Below, one piece after another: positions 17,002 through 26,473 of a DNA stretch of 64,000 nucleotides. Numbering within the stretch: position 1 is the stretch's first letter; every line of letters begins with the position of its first letter. The translations under genes were made by a program, and so were the position numbers. The notes under the pieces are model-generated. The model made no database searches. It worked only from the letters and a program-made list of their open reading frames with translations, and was not told where the DNA came from. The DNA is from JALOLG01 sp963722415 (GTDB lineage Bacteria; Actinomycetota; Acidimicrobiia; Acidimicrobiales; Ilumatobacteraceae). The DNA is taken from NCBI GenBank assembly GCA_963722415.1, contig CAVRNI010000056.1, positions 124,001-188,000 of the forward strand. Direction: 5' to 3'.

Positions 17002-17226
17002 CTAGTCGTCGAGGAACTCGATGTCGACTTCGACACCGTCCTTCGCCGCCGCGGCGCGGGTGACCGTGCGCACGCTGGCGGCGGTGCGGCCGCGCCGGCC
17101 GATCACGCGGCCGAGATCGCCAGGACCGACGCGGACGTCGAGGCGGGTTCGGTGACCGATCGACGACTCCTCGACGGTGACCGCTTCGGGATCGTCGACG
17201 ATCGACCGCACGATGTGGCTGAGCAC
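17002..17226 (-). CDS. KH-domain RNA-binding protein, KhpA-like
   Basis: This small type II KH protein is almost always found between rpsP and rimM. The 74 residues from the GTG at 17226 begin LSHIVRSIVDDPEAVTV and carry the RNA-binding GxxG loop in DLGRVIGRRGRTAASVRTV. The product may associate with a KhpB partner and bind many small RNAs in other bacteria, which is not shown here. The start is uncertain: a GTG overlapping the rpsP stop (GTGA, 17267-17270) opens a short frame (SETSNELRAPTAA) that would join this one only through another frame break. Confidence 0.8.
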   Translation of the reverse strand: MLSHIVRSIVDDPEAVTVEESSIGHRTRLDVRVGPGDLGRVIGRRGRTAASVRTVTRAAAAKDGVEVDIEFLDD

Positions 17227-17266
17227 CGCGCCGCCGTCGGCGCCCGGAGCTCGTTCGACGTCTCGC

Positions 17267-17530
17267 TCACTTCGACGCCTTGAACTGCTCCATCGCGCCC
17301 GAGATCTCGAGCAGCTTGGCGACGCGCTCGGTCGGCTGCGCACCGTTGCTGAGCCACTTGACGGCCTTGTCGTTGTCGACGCTCAGGCTCGACGGGTCGT
17401 GCAGCGGGTTGTAGTGGCCCAGGATCTCGATGAAGCGGCCGTCGCGGGGTGACCGCTCGTCGGCCGCGACGATGCGGTACTGGGGCTGCTTGGTCTTGCC
17501 GACTCGGGTGAGGCGCAGCTTGACTGCCAT
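17267..17530 (-). CDS. rpsP: 30S ribosomal protein S16
   Basis: The 87-residue S16 has the family start AVKLRLTRVGKTKQPQYRIV followed by DERSPRDGRFIEILGHYNPL and KWLSNGAQPTERVAKLL. S16 binds 16S rRNA early in 30S assembly. The ATG at 17530 is preceded by GGGAGA at a suitable distance, so unlike many genes here it has a leader. It opens the rpsP-KH-rimM-trmD-rplS group. Confidence 0.97.
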   Translation of the reverse strand: MAVKLRLTRVGKTKQPQYRIVAADERSPRDGRFIEILGHYNPLHDPSSLSVDNDKAVKWLSNGAQPTERVAKLLEISGAMEQFKASK

Positions 17531-17602
17531 CTGTTTCACATCTCCCTGAAGCACTTGAGAACCCCGCAAGGTTAGCGCCAACGGGCTGAGCCCCCACCCC
17601 GC

Positions 17603-17650
17603 GAGTCGGCGACCAGACGTTCATCGAGTTGACGTGCGGTGAGCCGACTC
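17603..17650. repeat. Intergenic palindrome, family D copy 1
   Basis: A 48-bp element is bounded by GAGTCGGC and GCCGACTC with a 32-nt spacer. In reverse orientation it matches 57829-57876, with identical length, identical first 12 bases and 19 of the last 20 bases. It lies downstream of ppc and upstream of rpsP. Confidence 0.7.
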
Positions 17651-17672
17651 AATCATGAATGGCTCGTTCGGA

Positions 17673-20414
17673 TCATCCGGTGTTGCGCAGACCCGAAGCG
17701 ATGCCATTGATCGTCAGGAGCAGCGCGCGTTCGAGATGTGGATCCCCTGACGCCGCGGCGCGGTGACGGGCGAGCAGGTCGACCTGCAGGTGGTGCATCG
17801 GCAACAGGTAGGTGGCGCGTGTCGACAGCGTGCGTCGCAGCATCGGATGACTCTCGAGGAGCCCGGGGACGCCGAGGACGCGGAGCATCTCCCGGGTGGT
17901 CCGTTCGTGCTCGTCGACGATTCGGTCGAAGATGTGGCGCAACCCGGGCTCGACGAGCCGCTCGACGTAGAGGCGGGCGATGTCGAGGTCGGTCTTGAAG
18001 AGCGCCATCTCGACGTTGGCGAGGAACGTCGTCGCGAAGTGCCACTGCGTCGCCATCTCGTCGAGCGCCTCGCCCAAACCCGCCGTGCGAGCGGCCTCCA
18101 AACCCGTGCCGACGCCGTACCAACCCGGGATGATCTGGCGGGATTGCGTCCAGCCGAACACCCACGGGATCGCGCGCAGGTCGGCCAGCCCTGCGGCGGA
18201 CTCGGTCGCCCGTCGGGCGGGGCGGGAGCCGATGTTCAGCCCGGCCATCTCCTCGACCGGCGTCGAGGCGGTGAAGTAGCCGACGAGGTCCGGGTCGTCC
18301 ACGAGGTCGCGGTACGCCCCGAGGCTGGCGTCGGCCACGCACGTCATCACCGCATCCCAACGGTCGAGGACCGATTGCGGCTGTCGGGACTCGTGATGGA
18401 GCAGCGATGCCTGGAGGGTCGCGGCGATCGTCGTCTCGAGGTTGCTGCGCGCCAGTTCCGGCAACAGGTACTTGTCGGAGACCACCTCACCCTGTTCGGT
18501 GATCTTGATCGCGCCCTGGATGGTGCCGAACGGTTGGGCGAGGATCGCCCTGCCGGTCGGGCCGCCGCCGCGGCCGACCGCTCCGCCCCTGCCGTGGAAC
18601 AGCCGCAGCGTCACGTGGTGCTCGGTGGCCACATCGCGGAGCGCGCGCTGCGCCCGATGGATCGCCCATGCGGAGGCGGTGATGCCGCCGTCCTTGTTCG
18701 AGTCGGAGTAGCCGAGCATCACCTCCTGCAGATCGCCCCGCAACGCGACCATCCGCCGGTACGACGGCTCGCGCAGCAGCTCGTCGAGCAGCGGCCCGGC
18801 CGAGTTGAGCTCGTCGATGGTCTCGAGCAGCGGCACGAGGTCGATGCGCGCCACGCCAGAGCCGAGGTCGACGAGCCCTGCGTCGCGTGCGAGCACGGCA
18901 GCGGCGAGGACGTCGTCGACGCCCTTGACCATCGAGACGATGTAGCTCTCGATCGCTTCGTCGCCGTAGCGGTCGAGTGCCTCCCTGATCATGGCGAAGA
19001 CCGCCGTGGTCCTCGCGGCGTCCTCGTCGAGCGTCGCGGTCGGTGGTGCGAGCGGTCGCCCGCCGGCCAGCTCCTGGGCCAGCAGCCGCGTCCGCCCGGC
19101 ACGGTCCAGCGCCCGGTAGTCATCGCCCGCCCCGAGCCGATCGAACAGCGCACCGAGCGCGTGGTGGTGACGCGCCGTGTGCTCACGTACGTCCATGGTC
19201 GCGAGCTGCAGGCCCACTGCACGCGCGGTGCGGATCACGCGAGCCACCAGACCCTCGGCGATCAACGAACCGTGATGGGCGTGCAGCGACCGGTACATGA
19301 CTTCGAGCTCGGCCACGAGCTCGTCGACGCGGCTGTAGTCGAGGCCGGCCCTAGGCGCGTTGCCGTTCGTTGCCCGGCGGGCCGTGCGGACGAGCCGCTC
19401 GCGGATGTACGAGCACTTCAGGCGGTACGGCTCGTCGGCATCGAGACGTGCCCACCGTTCGAACACCGACGGCAGCGCGCGGCGGTCTGCTTCGAGGCTC
19501 TCGAGGAGCTCCGCCGACACGCCGACGGCCCGAGTCGAGACGCCGAGCTGCTCGACGAGTGACTCGATCGATTCCAGCAAGGCGCGAACGGCGTGCTCGC
19601 GCTGGAGGCCGAGGACGATCAGCGTGATCTCCGGCGTCACGAACGGGTTGCCGTCGCGGTCTCCGCCGACCCAGGTGCCGAAGCGCAACGGCCTGCCACT
19701 CGTCGGGAGCTCGGCGCCGAGGCGGCGAAGCTGGACGGAGAGATCATCGAGCAGGTCGGGAACGACGAGCTGGGCCAGCTCGTCGAGGTAGAACAGCGTC
19801 GCGCTCGCTTCGTCGAGCGGGGTCGGCCGCTCACGACGGACCTCCTCGGTCTGCCAGAGCAGGTCGACGAGCTCGGCCAGCCGCCGTTCCGCACGGGCAC
19901 GGTCGGCATCGGACGATCGCGCATCGGTGCGTTGCCGCAACAGCGTGGCGACACGCCGCCGCAGGGTCAGGATGGAACGACGCGACGACTCCGTGGGATG
20001 AGCCGTGAGCACCGGCCGGATGTCGAGACGTGCCACGACGTCGGCGACGGCAGCGGGGTCGAGGTTGGCGGCGACCAGCTGGTTGACCGTCCGCTCGAGC
20101 GCGCTCACCGCGACGGTCGACCGCTGTGTCAGCTCGTCGGCTCGGTGGACCTGCTCGGCGATGTTGGCGAGATGGAAGTACGCCAGGAACGCCCGTCCCA
20201 GCAGGGTCCCCGTCGGGAGGTCGAGCGCCGCCAATGCCTCGGTCAGGCGCCCCCGCGCGTCAGGGTCGACGACAGCGGCCTTCGATTCCGCTCGGACGTG
20301 CTCGACGAGATCGAGGAGATCGGAGCCCGACTGGCGCGTGAGCGACTCGCCGAGGAGCCGTCCGAGCAAGCGGATGTCGTCGCGAAGCGCCCCGTCGATG
20401 CGATCCTCGCTCAT
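17673..20414 (-). CDS. ppc: Phosphoenolpyruvate carboxylase
   Basis: PPC adds bicarbonate to PEP to form oxaloacetate, the anaplerotic entry into the citric acid cycle. The 913-residue protein has the catalytic histidine in VLTAHPTESSRR, the LVGYSDSNKDGG-equivalent MLGYSDSNKDGGIT, the glycine loop LFHGRGGAVGRGGGP, GSRPARR, and the strictly conserved C-terminal LRNTG. The ATG at 20414 opens MSEDRIDGALRDDIRLLGRL as in homologues. Its position between ffh and rpsP is not the usual actinobacterial arrangement. PEPCK, which runs the opposite way, is encoded at 43001. Confidence 0.96.
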   Translation of the reverse strand: MSEDRIDGALRDDIRLLGRLLGESLTRQSGSDLLDLVEHVRAESKAAVVDPDARGRLTEALAALDLPTGTLLGRAFLAYFHLANIAEQVHRADELTQRSTVAVSALERTVNQLVAANLDPAAVADVVARLDIRPVLTAHPTESSRRSILTLRRRVATLLRQRTDARSSDADRARAERRLAELVDLLWQTEEVRRERPTPLDEASATLFYLDELAQLVVPDLLDDLSVQLRRLGAELPTSGRPLRFGTWVGGDRDGNPFVTPEITLIVLGLQREHAVRALLESIESLVEQLGVSTRAVGVSAELLESLEADRRALPSVFERWARLDADEPYRLKCSYIRERLVRTARRATNGNAPRAGLDYSRVDELVAELEVMYRSLHAHHGSLIAEGLVARVIRTARAVGLQLATMDVREHTARHHHALGALFDRLGAGDDYRALDRAGRTRLLAQELAGGRPLAPPTATLDEDAARTTAVFAMIREALDRYGDEAIESYIVSMVKGVDDVLAAAVLARDAGLVDLGSGVARIDLVPLLETIDELNSAGPLLDELLREPSYRRMVALRGDLQEVMLGYSDSNKDGGITASAWAIHRAQRALRDVATEHHVTLRLFHGRGGAVGRGGGPTGRAILAQPFGTIQGAIKITEQGEVVSDKYLLPELARSNLETTIAATLQASLLHHESRQPQSVLDRWDAVMTCVADASLGAYRDLVDDPDLVGYFTASTPVEEMAGLNIGSRPARRATESAAGLADLRAIPWVFGWTQSRQIIPGWYGVGTGLEAARTAGLGEALDEMATQWHFATTFLANVEMALFKTDLDIARLYVERLVEPGLRHIFDRIVDEHERTTREMLRVLGVPGLLESHPMLRRTLSTRATYLLPMHHLQVDLLARHRAAASGDPHLERALLLTINGIASGLRNTG

Positions 20415-20442
20415 GTGGCCGACCTGTGGTGGGCCGACACCA

Positions 20443-21828
20443 TCAAGGACGGCCGGGCAGGTTCTGCAGGTTCTGCAGCTCGGCGAGATCGGGCATTCCG
20501 CCGCCCAGGCCGGGGAAGCCACCACGACCCTTCTTGCCCTTCTTGCCCATCCCGCCGAAGCGCTTCATCATCTTCTGCATCTCGCCGAACTGCTTGACGA
20601 GGCGGTTCACGTCGCCCACCGTCGTGCCCGAGCCGGTGGCGATGCGCGTGCGACGGGTGCCGTTGATGATCTGCGGCTGGCGACGCTCCTCGAGCGTCAT
20701 CGAGCGGATGATCGCCTCGACCGGCTTCAGGTCGTCGTCGCCGATCTCGGCGCCCTTCAGCTCCTTCGGAATGCCGGGCATCATCCCGAGCAGCCCGCCG
20801 AGCGGGCCCATCTTCTTGATCTGCTGCATCTGGTCGAGGAAGTCGTCGAGCGTGAACTCGCCTTCCATCATCTTCATCGCGGCCTGCTCGGCCTGGTCCT
20901 TCTCGAACGCCTTCTCGGCCTGCTCGATCAGGGTCAGCATGTCGCCCATGCCGAGGATCCGGCCCGCCATGCGGTCGGGGTGGAACTGCTCGAAGGCGTC
21001 GAGCTTCTCGCCCGTGGACGCGAACGCGATCGGGCGGCCGATGACCTCTTTCACCGACAGCGCCGCACCGCCGCGGGCATCGCCGTCGAGCTTCGACAGG
21101 ATCACGCCGTCGATCTCGAGCGTGGCGTGGAACGCCTCTGCCGTCTGGACGGCGTCCTGGCCGGTCATCGCGTCGATGACGAGGAACGTGTAGTCGGGTG
21201 ACACGGCGCCGGAGATGAGACGTACCTGCTCCATCATCTGGGCGTCGATCGAGAGGCGGCCGGCGGTGTCGACGATCAGCACGTCGCGGCCGAGCCGCTT
21301 GGCCTCCTCGAGACCCTGGTAGGCGGTGAGGATCGGGTCCTCCGGGTCGGAGTACACCGGTACGTCGATCTGGCGACCGAGGGTGCGCAGCTGCTCGACG
21401 GCCGCCGGGCGCTGGAGGTCGGCACCGACGAGCAGCGGGTTACGGCCCTGCTGCTTGAACCACGAGGCGAGCTTGGCGGCGTTGGTGGTCTTGCCGGAGC
21501 CCTGCAGGCCGGCGAGCAACACGACCGTCGGCGGCTTCGACGCGTACGTGATCTTGAGCGTCTCGCCACCGAGAATGCGGATCAGCTCGTCGTGGACGGC
21601 CTTGATGACCTGCTGGCCGGGATCGAGCGCCTGCGAGCGGGTGGCGCCGATGGCGTGCTCGCGGATGCGGTTGGCGACCGAGCGGACGACGGTGACGTTG
21701 ACGTCGGCCTCGAGGAGCGCCGTGCGGATCTCCTTCATCACCTCGTCGACGTCGGCCTCGGTGAGGCGACCCTTGCCGCGGAGGCGCTTGACGATCCCGT
21801 CGAGCCGGTTGGAGAGGCTGTCGAACAT
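20443..21828 (-). CDS. ffh: Signal recognition particle protein Ffh (SRP54)
   Basis: Ffh is the GTPase of the signal recognition particle and delivers nascent membrane proteins to FtsY. The 461 residues comprise the N domain, the G domain with Walker A GLQGSGKTTNAAKLA, QRPAAVEQL, DTAGRLSID and SKLDGDARGGAALS, and the methionine-rich M domain (MKMMEGEFTLDDFL through FGEMQKMMKRFGGMGK) that binds SRP RNA and signal peptides. The ATG at 21828 follows TAGCCT by 8 nt, suggesting a leaderless message. Confidence 0.97.
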   Translation of the reverse strand: MFDSLSNRLDGIVKRLRGKGRLTEADVDEVMKEIRTALLEADVNVTVVRSVANRIREHAIGATRSQALDPGQQVIKAVHDELIRILGGETLKITYASKPPTVVLLAGLQGSGKTTNAAKLASWFKQQGRNPLLVGADLQRPAAVEQLRTLGRQIDVPVYSDPEDPILTAYQGLEEAKRLGRDVLIVDTAGRLSIDAQMMEQVRLISGAVSPDYTFLVIDAMTGQDAVQTAEAFHATLEIDGVILSKLDGDARGGAALSVKEVIGRPIAFASTGEKLDAFEQFHPDRMAGRILGMGDMLTLIEQAEKAFEKDQAEQAAMKMMEGEFTLDDFLDQMQQIKKMGPLGGLLGMMPGIPKELKGAEIGDDDLKPVEAIIRSMTLEERRQPQIINGTRRTRIATGSGTTVGDVNRLVKQFGEMQKMMKRFGGMGKKGKKGRGGFPGLGGGMPDLAELQNLQNLPGRP

Positions 21829-21836
21829 GCCGGCCC

Positions 21837-21842
21837 AGGCTA
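21837..21842 (-). promoter_or_regulatory. Putative -10 box TAGCCT, leaderless ffh
   Basis: TAGCCT on the minus strand ends 8 nt before the ffh ATG at 21828. The family A hairpin lies directly upstream. Confidence 0.4.
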
Positions 21843-21851
21843 CCCAGACCC

Positions 21852-21898
21852 ATCTCGTGAAGTTTCGGCGTCCCCACGGCGCCGAAACTTCACGAGAT
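21852..21898. repeat. Perfect intergenic palindrome, family A copy 1
   Basis: Two 19-base arms (ATCTCGTGAAGTTTCGGCG and its exact complement) flank a 9-base loop. The left arm recurs without change at 52291-52309. It sits between the lipoprotein stop and the ffh start, so it can act as a terminator, although no U-run follows. Confidence 0.8.
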
Positions 21899-21914
21899 CG
21901 GGTCGGGGTCAGAG

Positions 21915-23525
21915 TCAGCCGAGCGACACGATCTCGGTGACGATGTCGTCCTTCACGGCGACGTTGACGCGCGAGTCGGAGTAGTCCATCGTGCCCGGCA
22001 GGTCGACACCGTCCTGGCGGATGACCCGGGTTGTGAACCCGTATCGCTTGGCCATCTCCTCGAACTCGCCCAGCGGCAGGCCGACGAACTCCTCGAGGCC
22101 GGTGGGATCCGGCGGCGCGGCGGCGTCGCTGGTCGGCGGGTCGACGACGACCGGATCGACCGGCTCGGCGGGGACGGGCTCGGGCTGCGGCTCGATCGTC
22201 GGTTCGACGACGATCATGAACTCGTCGGTGACAGCCGGCACCGTGAACGCGTTGCCGTTCGAGTCGGTGAACGTGTAGGCGGGGAGCAGCCAGACCGAGC
22301 CGTCGGCATCCCAGACCCACCACAGATCGGCCTTGACGTCGACCAGCGTCGCCACGACCGGCTCGGGTGTCGTCGGGACGGCGCTGTCGTCGGTCGGCGC
22401 GGGCAGCGTCTGCACGTCGTCAGCCGTCCGGTCACGCGCCACCTCGTCGGTCGCCGCTTCCTCGGCCGCCTTGGCGTCGACGGCGAGCACATCGCCGCCG
22501 CCGTAGCCCCACATCCCGTTCTGGTCCGACAACCGGGCGATCGCCGCGTCGAGGTCGACGAGCGGATACGGACCGGTCGCCACCGGCTCGGCGAGCGTGC
22601 CGTTCGCCCAGATCAGCGCGCCGTCGCCGCCGAAACCGAAGCCGAAGCCGGCCGGCCAGCGCACCCCGTCGACGGAGGTGTACGCCGTGACCGAGGCGTT
22701 CCATTCGTCGGCGTACGTCTCGAGCTCGAACGCCGCCGGGTCCTCGCCCAGCGCGGCGAGAAGTTCGTTCGCCTTGGCGTTCGCCTCGTCAGCGGTCGGC
22801 ACACCGGCGGGTGGCTCGGGTGTCGAGCACTCGTCGATCGTGACCGGTTGATCGGGCGCCGGGACGTCGCTGGCGGGCACCTGCTCGTCGACCGCCGGGT
22901 CGACGGCTGGGTCGACGGCTGGGTCGACGGCGCCCTCGCCGACGTCGACCGAGGTCCCACCCTCGCTCCCGGCGACCGCGCACCCTTCGACGGCGGGCGT
23001 CGCCCAGGCGTTCGAGTAGTACCAGCTCAACTGGCCGTCATTGGCCACGAACAACGCCGGTGCGGTGCCGTCTTCCGGCCCGACCCGCCATTGGTAGCCA
23101 CTTTCGGCGGCGGCCGGTTCTGCCTCACCCTCGATGCCGAGCGCGGCGGCGATCCGCGACACGTCGGCGGCGTCGACGGTGACACCGGCCGCGAAGTGAT
23201 AGCCGGTCGAGTTCGTCGGCAATGCCGGCAGGTCGTCTCCGACCTCGAACACGTAGCCGCCGAAGGCGGGCATCAAGCCGATGCTCCGGTCGGAGTCGGA
23301 CGCGCTGGCTTTGGCGTCCTGGGCAGCGAGTTCGGTCGACGCAGCCTCGGCAGTGTCGCCGCCGGATCCGACGACGTTCACGGCAACGGGCGGCTGCAGC
23401 GTCGGGTCGGTCGGCGACGAGATCGATTCGTCGCCACCACAGGCGGCGAGCATCAGGACCGCGCACACGGACAACGGGATCAAGCCAGATCGGATGTGAG
23501 TGTTTCTCAGTCGAGCAATCCTCAT
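21915..23525 (-). CDS. Lipoprotein with C-terminal I78-inhibitor-like segment
   Basis: This predicted lipoprotein has 536 residues. The signal sequence ends in the lipobox LAAC followed by GGDES. The rest is acidic, rich in Ala, Asp and Pro, and includes three exact repeats of VDPA. Two regions look folded and similar in pattern (YQWRVGPEDGTAPALFV and WWVWDADGSVWLLPAYTF), as in repeat-containing secreted proteins. The last 50 residues (LGEFEEMAKRYGFTTRVIRQ ... DYSDSRVNVAVKDDIVTEIV) resemble the I78 peptidase-inhibitor fold; this is inference from pattern. The function is otherwise unknown. It lies between ftsY and ffh and is followed by the perfect family A hairpin. Confidence 0.75.
   Translation of the reverse strand: MRIARLRNTHIRSGLIPLSVCAVLMLAACGGDESISSPTDPTLQPPVAVNVVGSGGDTAEAASTELAAQDAKASASDSDRSIGLMPAFGGYVFEVGDDLPALPTNSTGYHFAAGVTVDAADVSRIAAALGIEGEAEPAAAESGYQWRVGPEDGTAPALFVANDGQLSWYYSNAWATPAVEGCAVAGSEGGTSVDVGEGAVDPAVDPAVDPAVDEQVPASDVPAPDQPVTIDECSTPEPPAGVPTADEANAKANELLAALGEDPAAFELETYADEWNASVTAYTSVDGVRWPAGFGFGFGGDGALIWANGTLAEPVATGPYPLVDLDAAIARLSDQNGMWGYGGGDVLAVDAKAAEEAATDEVARDRTADDVQTLPAPTDDSAVPTTPEPVVATLVDVKADLWWVWDADGSVWLLPAYTFTDSNGNAFTVPAVTDEFMIVVEPTIEPQPEPVPAEPVDPVVVDPPTSDAAAPPDPTGLEEFVGLPLGEFEEMAKRYGFTTRVIRQDGVDLPGTMDYSDSRVNVAVKDDIVTEIVSLG
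22897..22932. repeat. Three tandem 12-bp units in the lipoprotein gene
   Basis: GGGTCGACGGCT occurs twice in a row, followed by a third unit with one change. It encodes the VDPA repeats of the lipoprotein linker and is in frame. Confidence 0.75.
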
Positions 23526-23581
23526 GCTGGTTGGACGTCGGCCGACGCGCCACGGTTCCCGGTGAGTGCCCGAGCACTGCC

Positions 23582-24704
23582 TCATTGGTCGAACAGACCG
23601 GCGACGAACTCGGTCGGCTCGAACGCGACCAGGTCGCCGATCGTCTCGCCGACGCCGACCAGCTTGATGGGGATGCCGAGCTCGGTCTCGATCGCGAACA
23701 CGATGCCGCCCTTGGCCGAACCGTCGAGCTTCGTCAGCACCACGCCGGTCACCTGGGTCGCCTCGCCGAACTCACGGGCCTGGGCGAGGCCGTTCTGCCC
23801 GGTCGTGGCATCGATCACGAGCAACGTCTCGGTGACCCTGCCCGACACCCTTTTCGGCGACGCGGCGCACCTTGCGCAGCTCCTCCATGAGGTTCGTCTT
23901 GGTGTGCAGGCGACCCGCCGTGTCGGCGAGGACGAGATCGATGTCCTTGGCCGCGGCTCGTTCGACCCCGTCGTAGATGACGGCCGACGGATCGCCGCCC
24001 GCCTCGCCCCTGACGAGCTCGACGCCGGCCCGTTCCGCCCACGCCCCGAGCTGCTCGGCCGCCGCGGCCCGGAATGTGTCGCCCGCCGCCATCAACACCG
24101 ACCGGCCGACGGACGTTTGCTGGCTGGCGACCTTGCCGATCGTCGTGGTCTTGCCCACACCGTTGACACCGACGAACAGCCACACGTTCGGACTCCCGGT
24201 CGGGCCCGCCTCGAAGTGCAGTGCCCGATCGGCGCCGTCGAGGCGTTCGGCCATGTCGGCCTGGAGCGCGTCGAGCAGCGCGCCCGGCTCGGTGATCTCC
24301 TTGGCCTTGACCCGCGTCTTGAGGTCGTCGAGCAGGGCGTCGGTGACGGCGACGCCGACGTCGGCACGCAGCAGCGCGTCCTCGAGCTCCTCCCACGTCT
24401 CGTCGGTGATCGCACTTCGTCCGCGAACGCCCGCGAACGCCCCGCTCAACGCCGATCGGGCCTTCGCCATCCGGTCGCGGAGCGAGGCCGGCCTGACCGG
24501 CTCGATGACCGGCGGCGGCTTCTCGACCGGTACGCCGACGTCGGGTGGTGCGATCGTCGGCGTGCGGCTCGCCGGTGCCCTGGGGGGCGCGGCGGTGGGC
24601 GGCGGGGGCGTCCCGACGGCTCGGTTCCGCTGGCGACTGACGACCAGCACACCGATGCCGAAGGCGAGGACGACGATCGCGAGGACGAGGAAGATGAACT
24701 CCAT
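23582..24704 (-). CDS. ftsY: SRP receptor FtsY (apparent frameshift)
   Basis: FtsY docks SRP-ribosome complexes at the membrane. About 373 residues result when one break is bridged. An N-terminal transmembrane helix (FIFLVLAIVVLAFGIGVLVV) and a Pro-rich linker precede the N domain and the GTPase: GVNGVGKTTTIGKVA, DTFRAAAAEQL, DTAGRLHTKTNLMEEL. Right after RRVAEK the frame is lost. The next frame continues VTETLLVIDATTGQNGLAQA, TKLDGSAKGG and a normal C-terminus FVAGLFDQ. The switch lies in the AAAAGGG run at about 23849-23856, consistent with one extra base in a homopolymer. The gene is essential in bacteria, so a true null is unlikely. Confidence 0.9.
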
Positions 24705-24736
24705 CGCCGATCGACCCTACCGGCGGAGTACGGCAG

Positions 24737-25561
24737 TCACCGGCCGTGACCGACGTCGGCGTCACCGAGGCGCTGGGCGAGCCACGCCAACGGGATCGAC
24801 AACACCATCACGAATGTCGCCATCACGTTCACGAGCGGCACGTTGTTGGGGCGGCTGATGTTGGCGAGGATCCACTGGGGAAGGGTGAGGTATCCGGAGC
24901 CGGCGGTGAACGTCGTGACGACGATCTCGTCGAAGCTCAGGGCGAAGGCGAGGATCCCGCCCGACACGAGTGCCGAACGCATCAGCGGGAACGTCACGTA
25001 CCGGAACGTCTGCAGTCCGTGGGCGCCGAGGTCGGCCGAGGCCTCGAGCAGGTTCGGCGACGATCGGCGCAAGCGGGCGATGACGTTGTTGAACGCGATC
25101 ACGACGCAGAACGTGGCGTGGGCGATGACGAGCGACCGGAAGCCGAAGCCGATCCGGAATTCGAACGGGCCGAGGTCGATCGTGCGATCGATCGCGTTGC
25201 GCAACGCGATCGCGGTGACGATGCCGGGCAGTGCGATCGGCAGCAGGATCACGAACGAGAGCGAGTTCTGTCCGAAGAACCGGTAGCGCTGGAGCGCGAA
25301 CGCGGCGAGCGTGCCGAGCACCAACGCGATCAGGGTGGCGGCCAACGCCACCTTGACCGAGTTCCACAGCGCGTCGCGCGGCGCGTCGGCGTTCCACGCC
25401 GCCTCCCACCAGTCGGTGGTGAATCCCTGCGGCGGCCACGACAGCGATTTGACCGTGTTGAAGCTGAGGATGGCGACGACGAGCAGTGGCACGTACAGGA
25501 ACGCCAGCCCGAACCAGGTGATGAGCCGCAGGCTCCATCTGGCGGCTGCCGAGACGTTCAT
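24737..25561 (-). CDS. potC: Polyamine ABC transporter permease, PotC-like
   Basis: This 274-residue inner-membrane protein has six predicted helices. The N-terminal helix is LITWFGLAFLYVPLLVVAIL, and the permease-ATPase contact (EAA) loop reads NLLEASADLGAHGLQTFRYV, with the conserved EA...LGA...F pattern. In spermidine/putrescine importers PotB and PotC form the channel. It is the last gene of potA-potD-potB-potC, 19 bases after potB. The substrate is inferred from the family, not measured. Confidence 0.88.
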   Translation of the reverse strand: MNVSAAARWSLRLITWFGLAFLYVPLLVVAILSFNTVKSLSWPPQGFTTDWWEAAWNADAPRDALWNSVKVALAATLIALVLGTLAAFALQRYRFFGQNSLSFVILLPIALPGIVTAIALRNAIDRTIDLGPFEFRIGFGFRSLVIAHATFCVVIAFNNVIARLRRSSPNLLEASADLGAHGLQTFRYVTFPLMRSALVSGGILAFALSFDEIVVTTFTAGSGYLTLPQWILANISRPNNVPLVNVMATFVMVLSIPLAWLAQRLGDADVGHGR

Positions 25562-25580
25562 CGGATCACCGGCATCGAGG

Positions 25581-26456
25581 TCACAGGCTCTCGAACGCGC
25601 CGAGCCGCTTGAGGCAGACGAGGTAGACGATGATGATCAACAGCGGCCACAACGTGATCGCCGCCGCCAGCGGCAGGTTCGGGGCGTTCAGCGTGCTCTC
25701 GATGAACTTGCCGACCAGGCGGACCTTTCCCTCGGTGACGATGTTGGGGATGATGAAGTCGCCGAGCGAGAGCGAGAACGTGAACAGCGATCCGGCGGCG
25801 ATCGCCGGCACGAGCATCGGCATCACGACCGACCGGAACGTCCGCAGCGGGCGGGCGCCGAGGTCGCCGCTGGCGTCGAGCAGCGATGGTGGAAGGCGAT
25901 CGAGTCCGGCGTAGATCGGCAGCACCATGTACGGCAACCAGAGGTACGACAGCGACAGGATCACCGCCGTCCAGCCGAAGCCAGGGGTCCAGCCGAACAC
26001 CGAGCTGAGGAAGCCGCCACCCGTGTCGACGCCGAACTCCGACGCCGGGCGCAGCATCGCCTTCCACGCGTATCCCTTGACGAGGTAGCCGGCCCAGAGC
26101 GGGAGCAGCACGGCGACGATGAGGGCCCGCCTGGCCCATGGCTTGGCGACCTTGGCGATGTAGAACGCCATCGGCAGCCCGAGCACGAAGCACAGCAGCG
26201 TGACCGCCGCCGCCACACCGACGCTCTTCAGCACGACCTGGACGAACTCGGTTCGGGTGAACGCGATGCGCAGGTTCTCCGTCGTGAGCTCGGTGGTCGG
26301 TTCCTGCGACTGCGGGTCGAGCTTGAAGAACGCCGAGACGACCATCAACGCGAGCGATCCGATGTAGACGACCAGCAGCCAGGCCACGGGTGCGGAGATC
26401 ACCCCCGCCAGCGAGAGGCGCGGGTGACGGCGGAAGAAGCTGCTGATCGCTCGCAT
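25581..26456 (-). CDS. potB: Polyamine ABC transporter permease, PotB-like
   Basis: The 291-residue permease has six membrane helices and the EAA loop SLLDASGDLGARPLRTFRSV. An N-terminal basic stretch (RAISSFFRRHPRLS) leads into VISAPVAWLLVVYIGSLALM. A long periplasmic loop follows the first helix, as usual in PotB. The ATG at 26456 is preferred to one 16 codons upstream because that would start inside the upstream hairpin. It forms the translocation channel with PotC. Confidence 0.88.
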   Translation of the reverse strand: MRAISSFFRRHPRLSLAGVISAPVAWLLVVYIGSLALMVVSAFFKLDPQSQEPTTELTTENLRIAFTRTEFVQVVLKSVGVAAAVTLLCFVLGLPMAFYIAKVAKPWARRALIVAVLLPLWAGYLVKGYAWKAMLRPASEFGVDTGGGFLSSVFGWTPGFGWTAVILSLSYLWLPYMVLPIYAGLDRLPPSLLDASGDLGARPLRTFRSVVMPMLVPAIAAGSLFTFSLSLGDFIIPNIVTEGKVRLVGKFIESTLNAPNLPLAAAITLWPLLIIIVYLVCLKRLGAFESL

Positions 26457-26473
26457 CGTCGACTGTTCGAGCG

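Noticed and set aside
17226..17270. Upstream GTG start for the KH protein overlapping rpsP
   Set aside because: It opens a short frame that does not connect to the KH domain without another frame break. The 17226 GTG already gives a complete domain, so the longer form is noted only as possible.
23582..24704. Calling ftsY, rimM, recG and others pseudogenes
   Set aside because: Both halves of each gene are fully conserved, neighbours are intact and the breaks share the same one-base character, which fits sequence errors better than decay.
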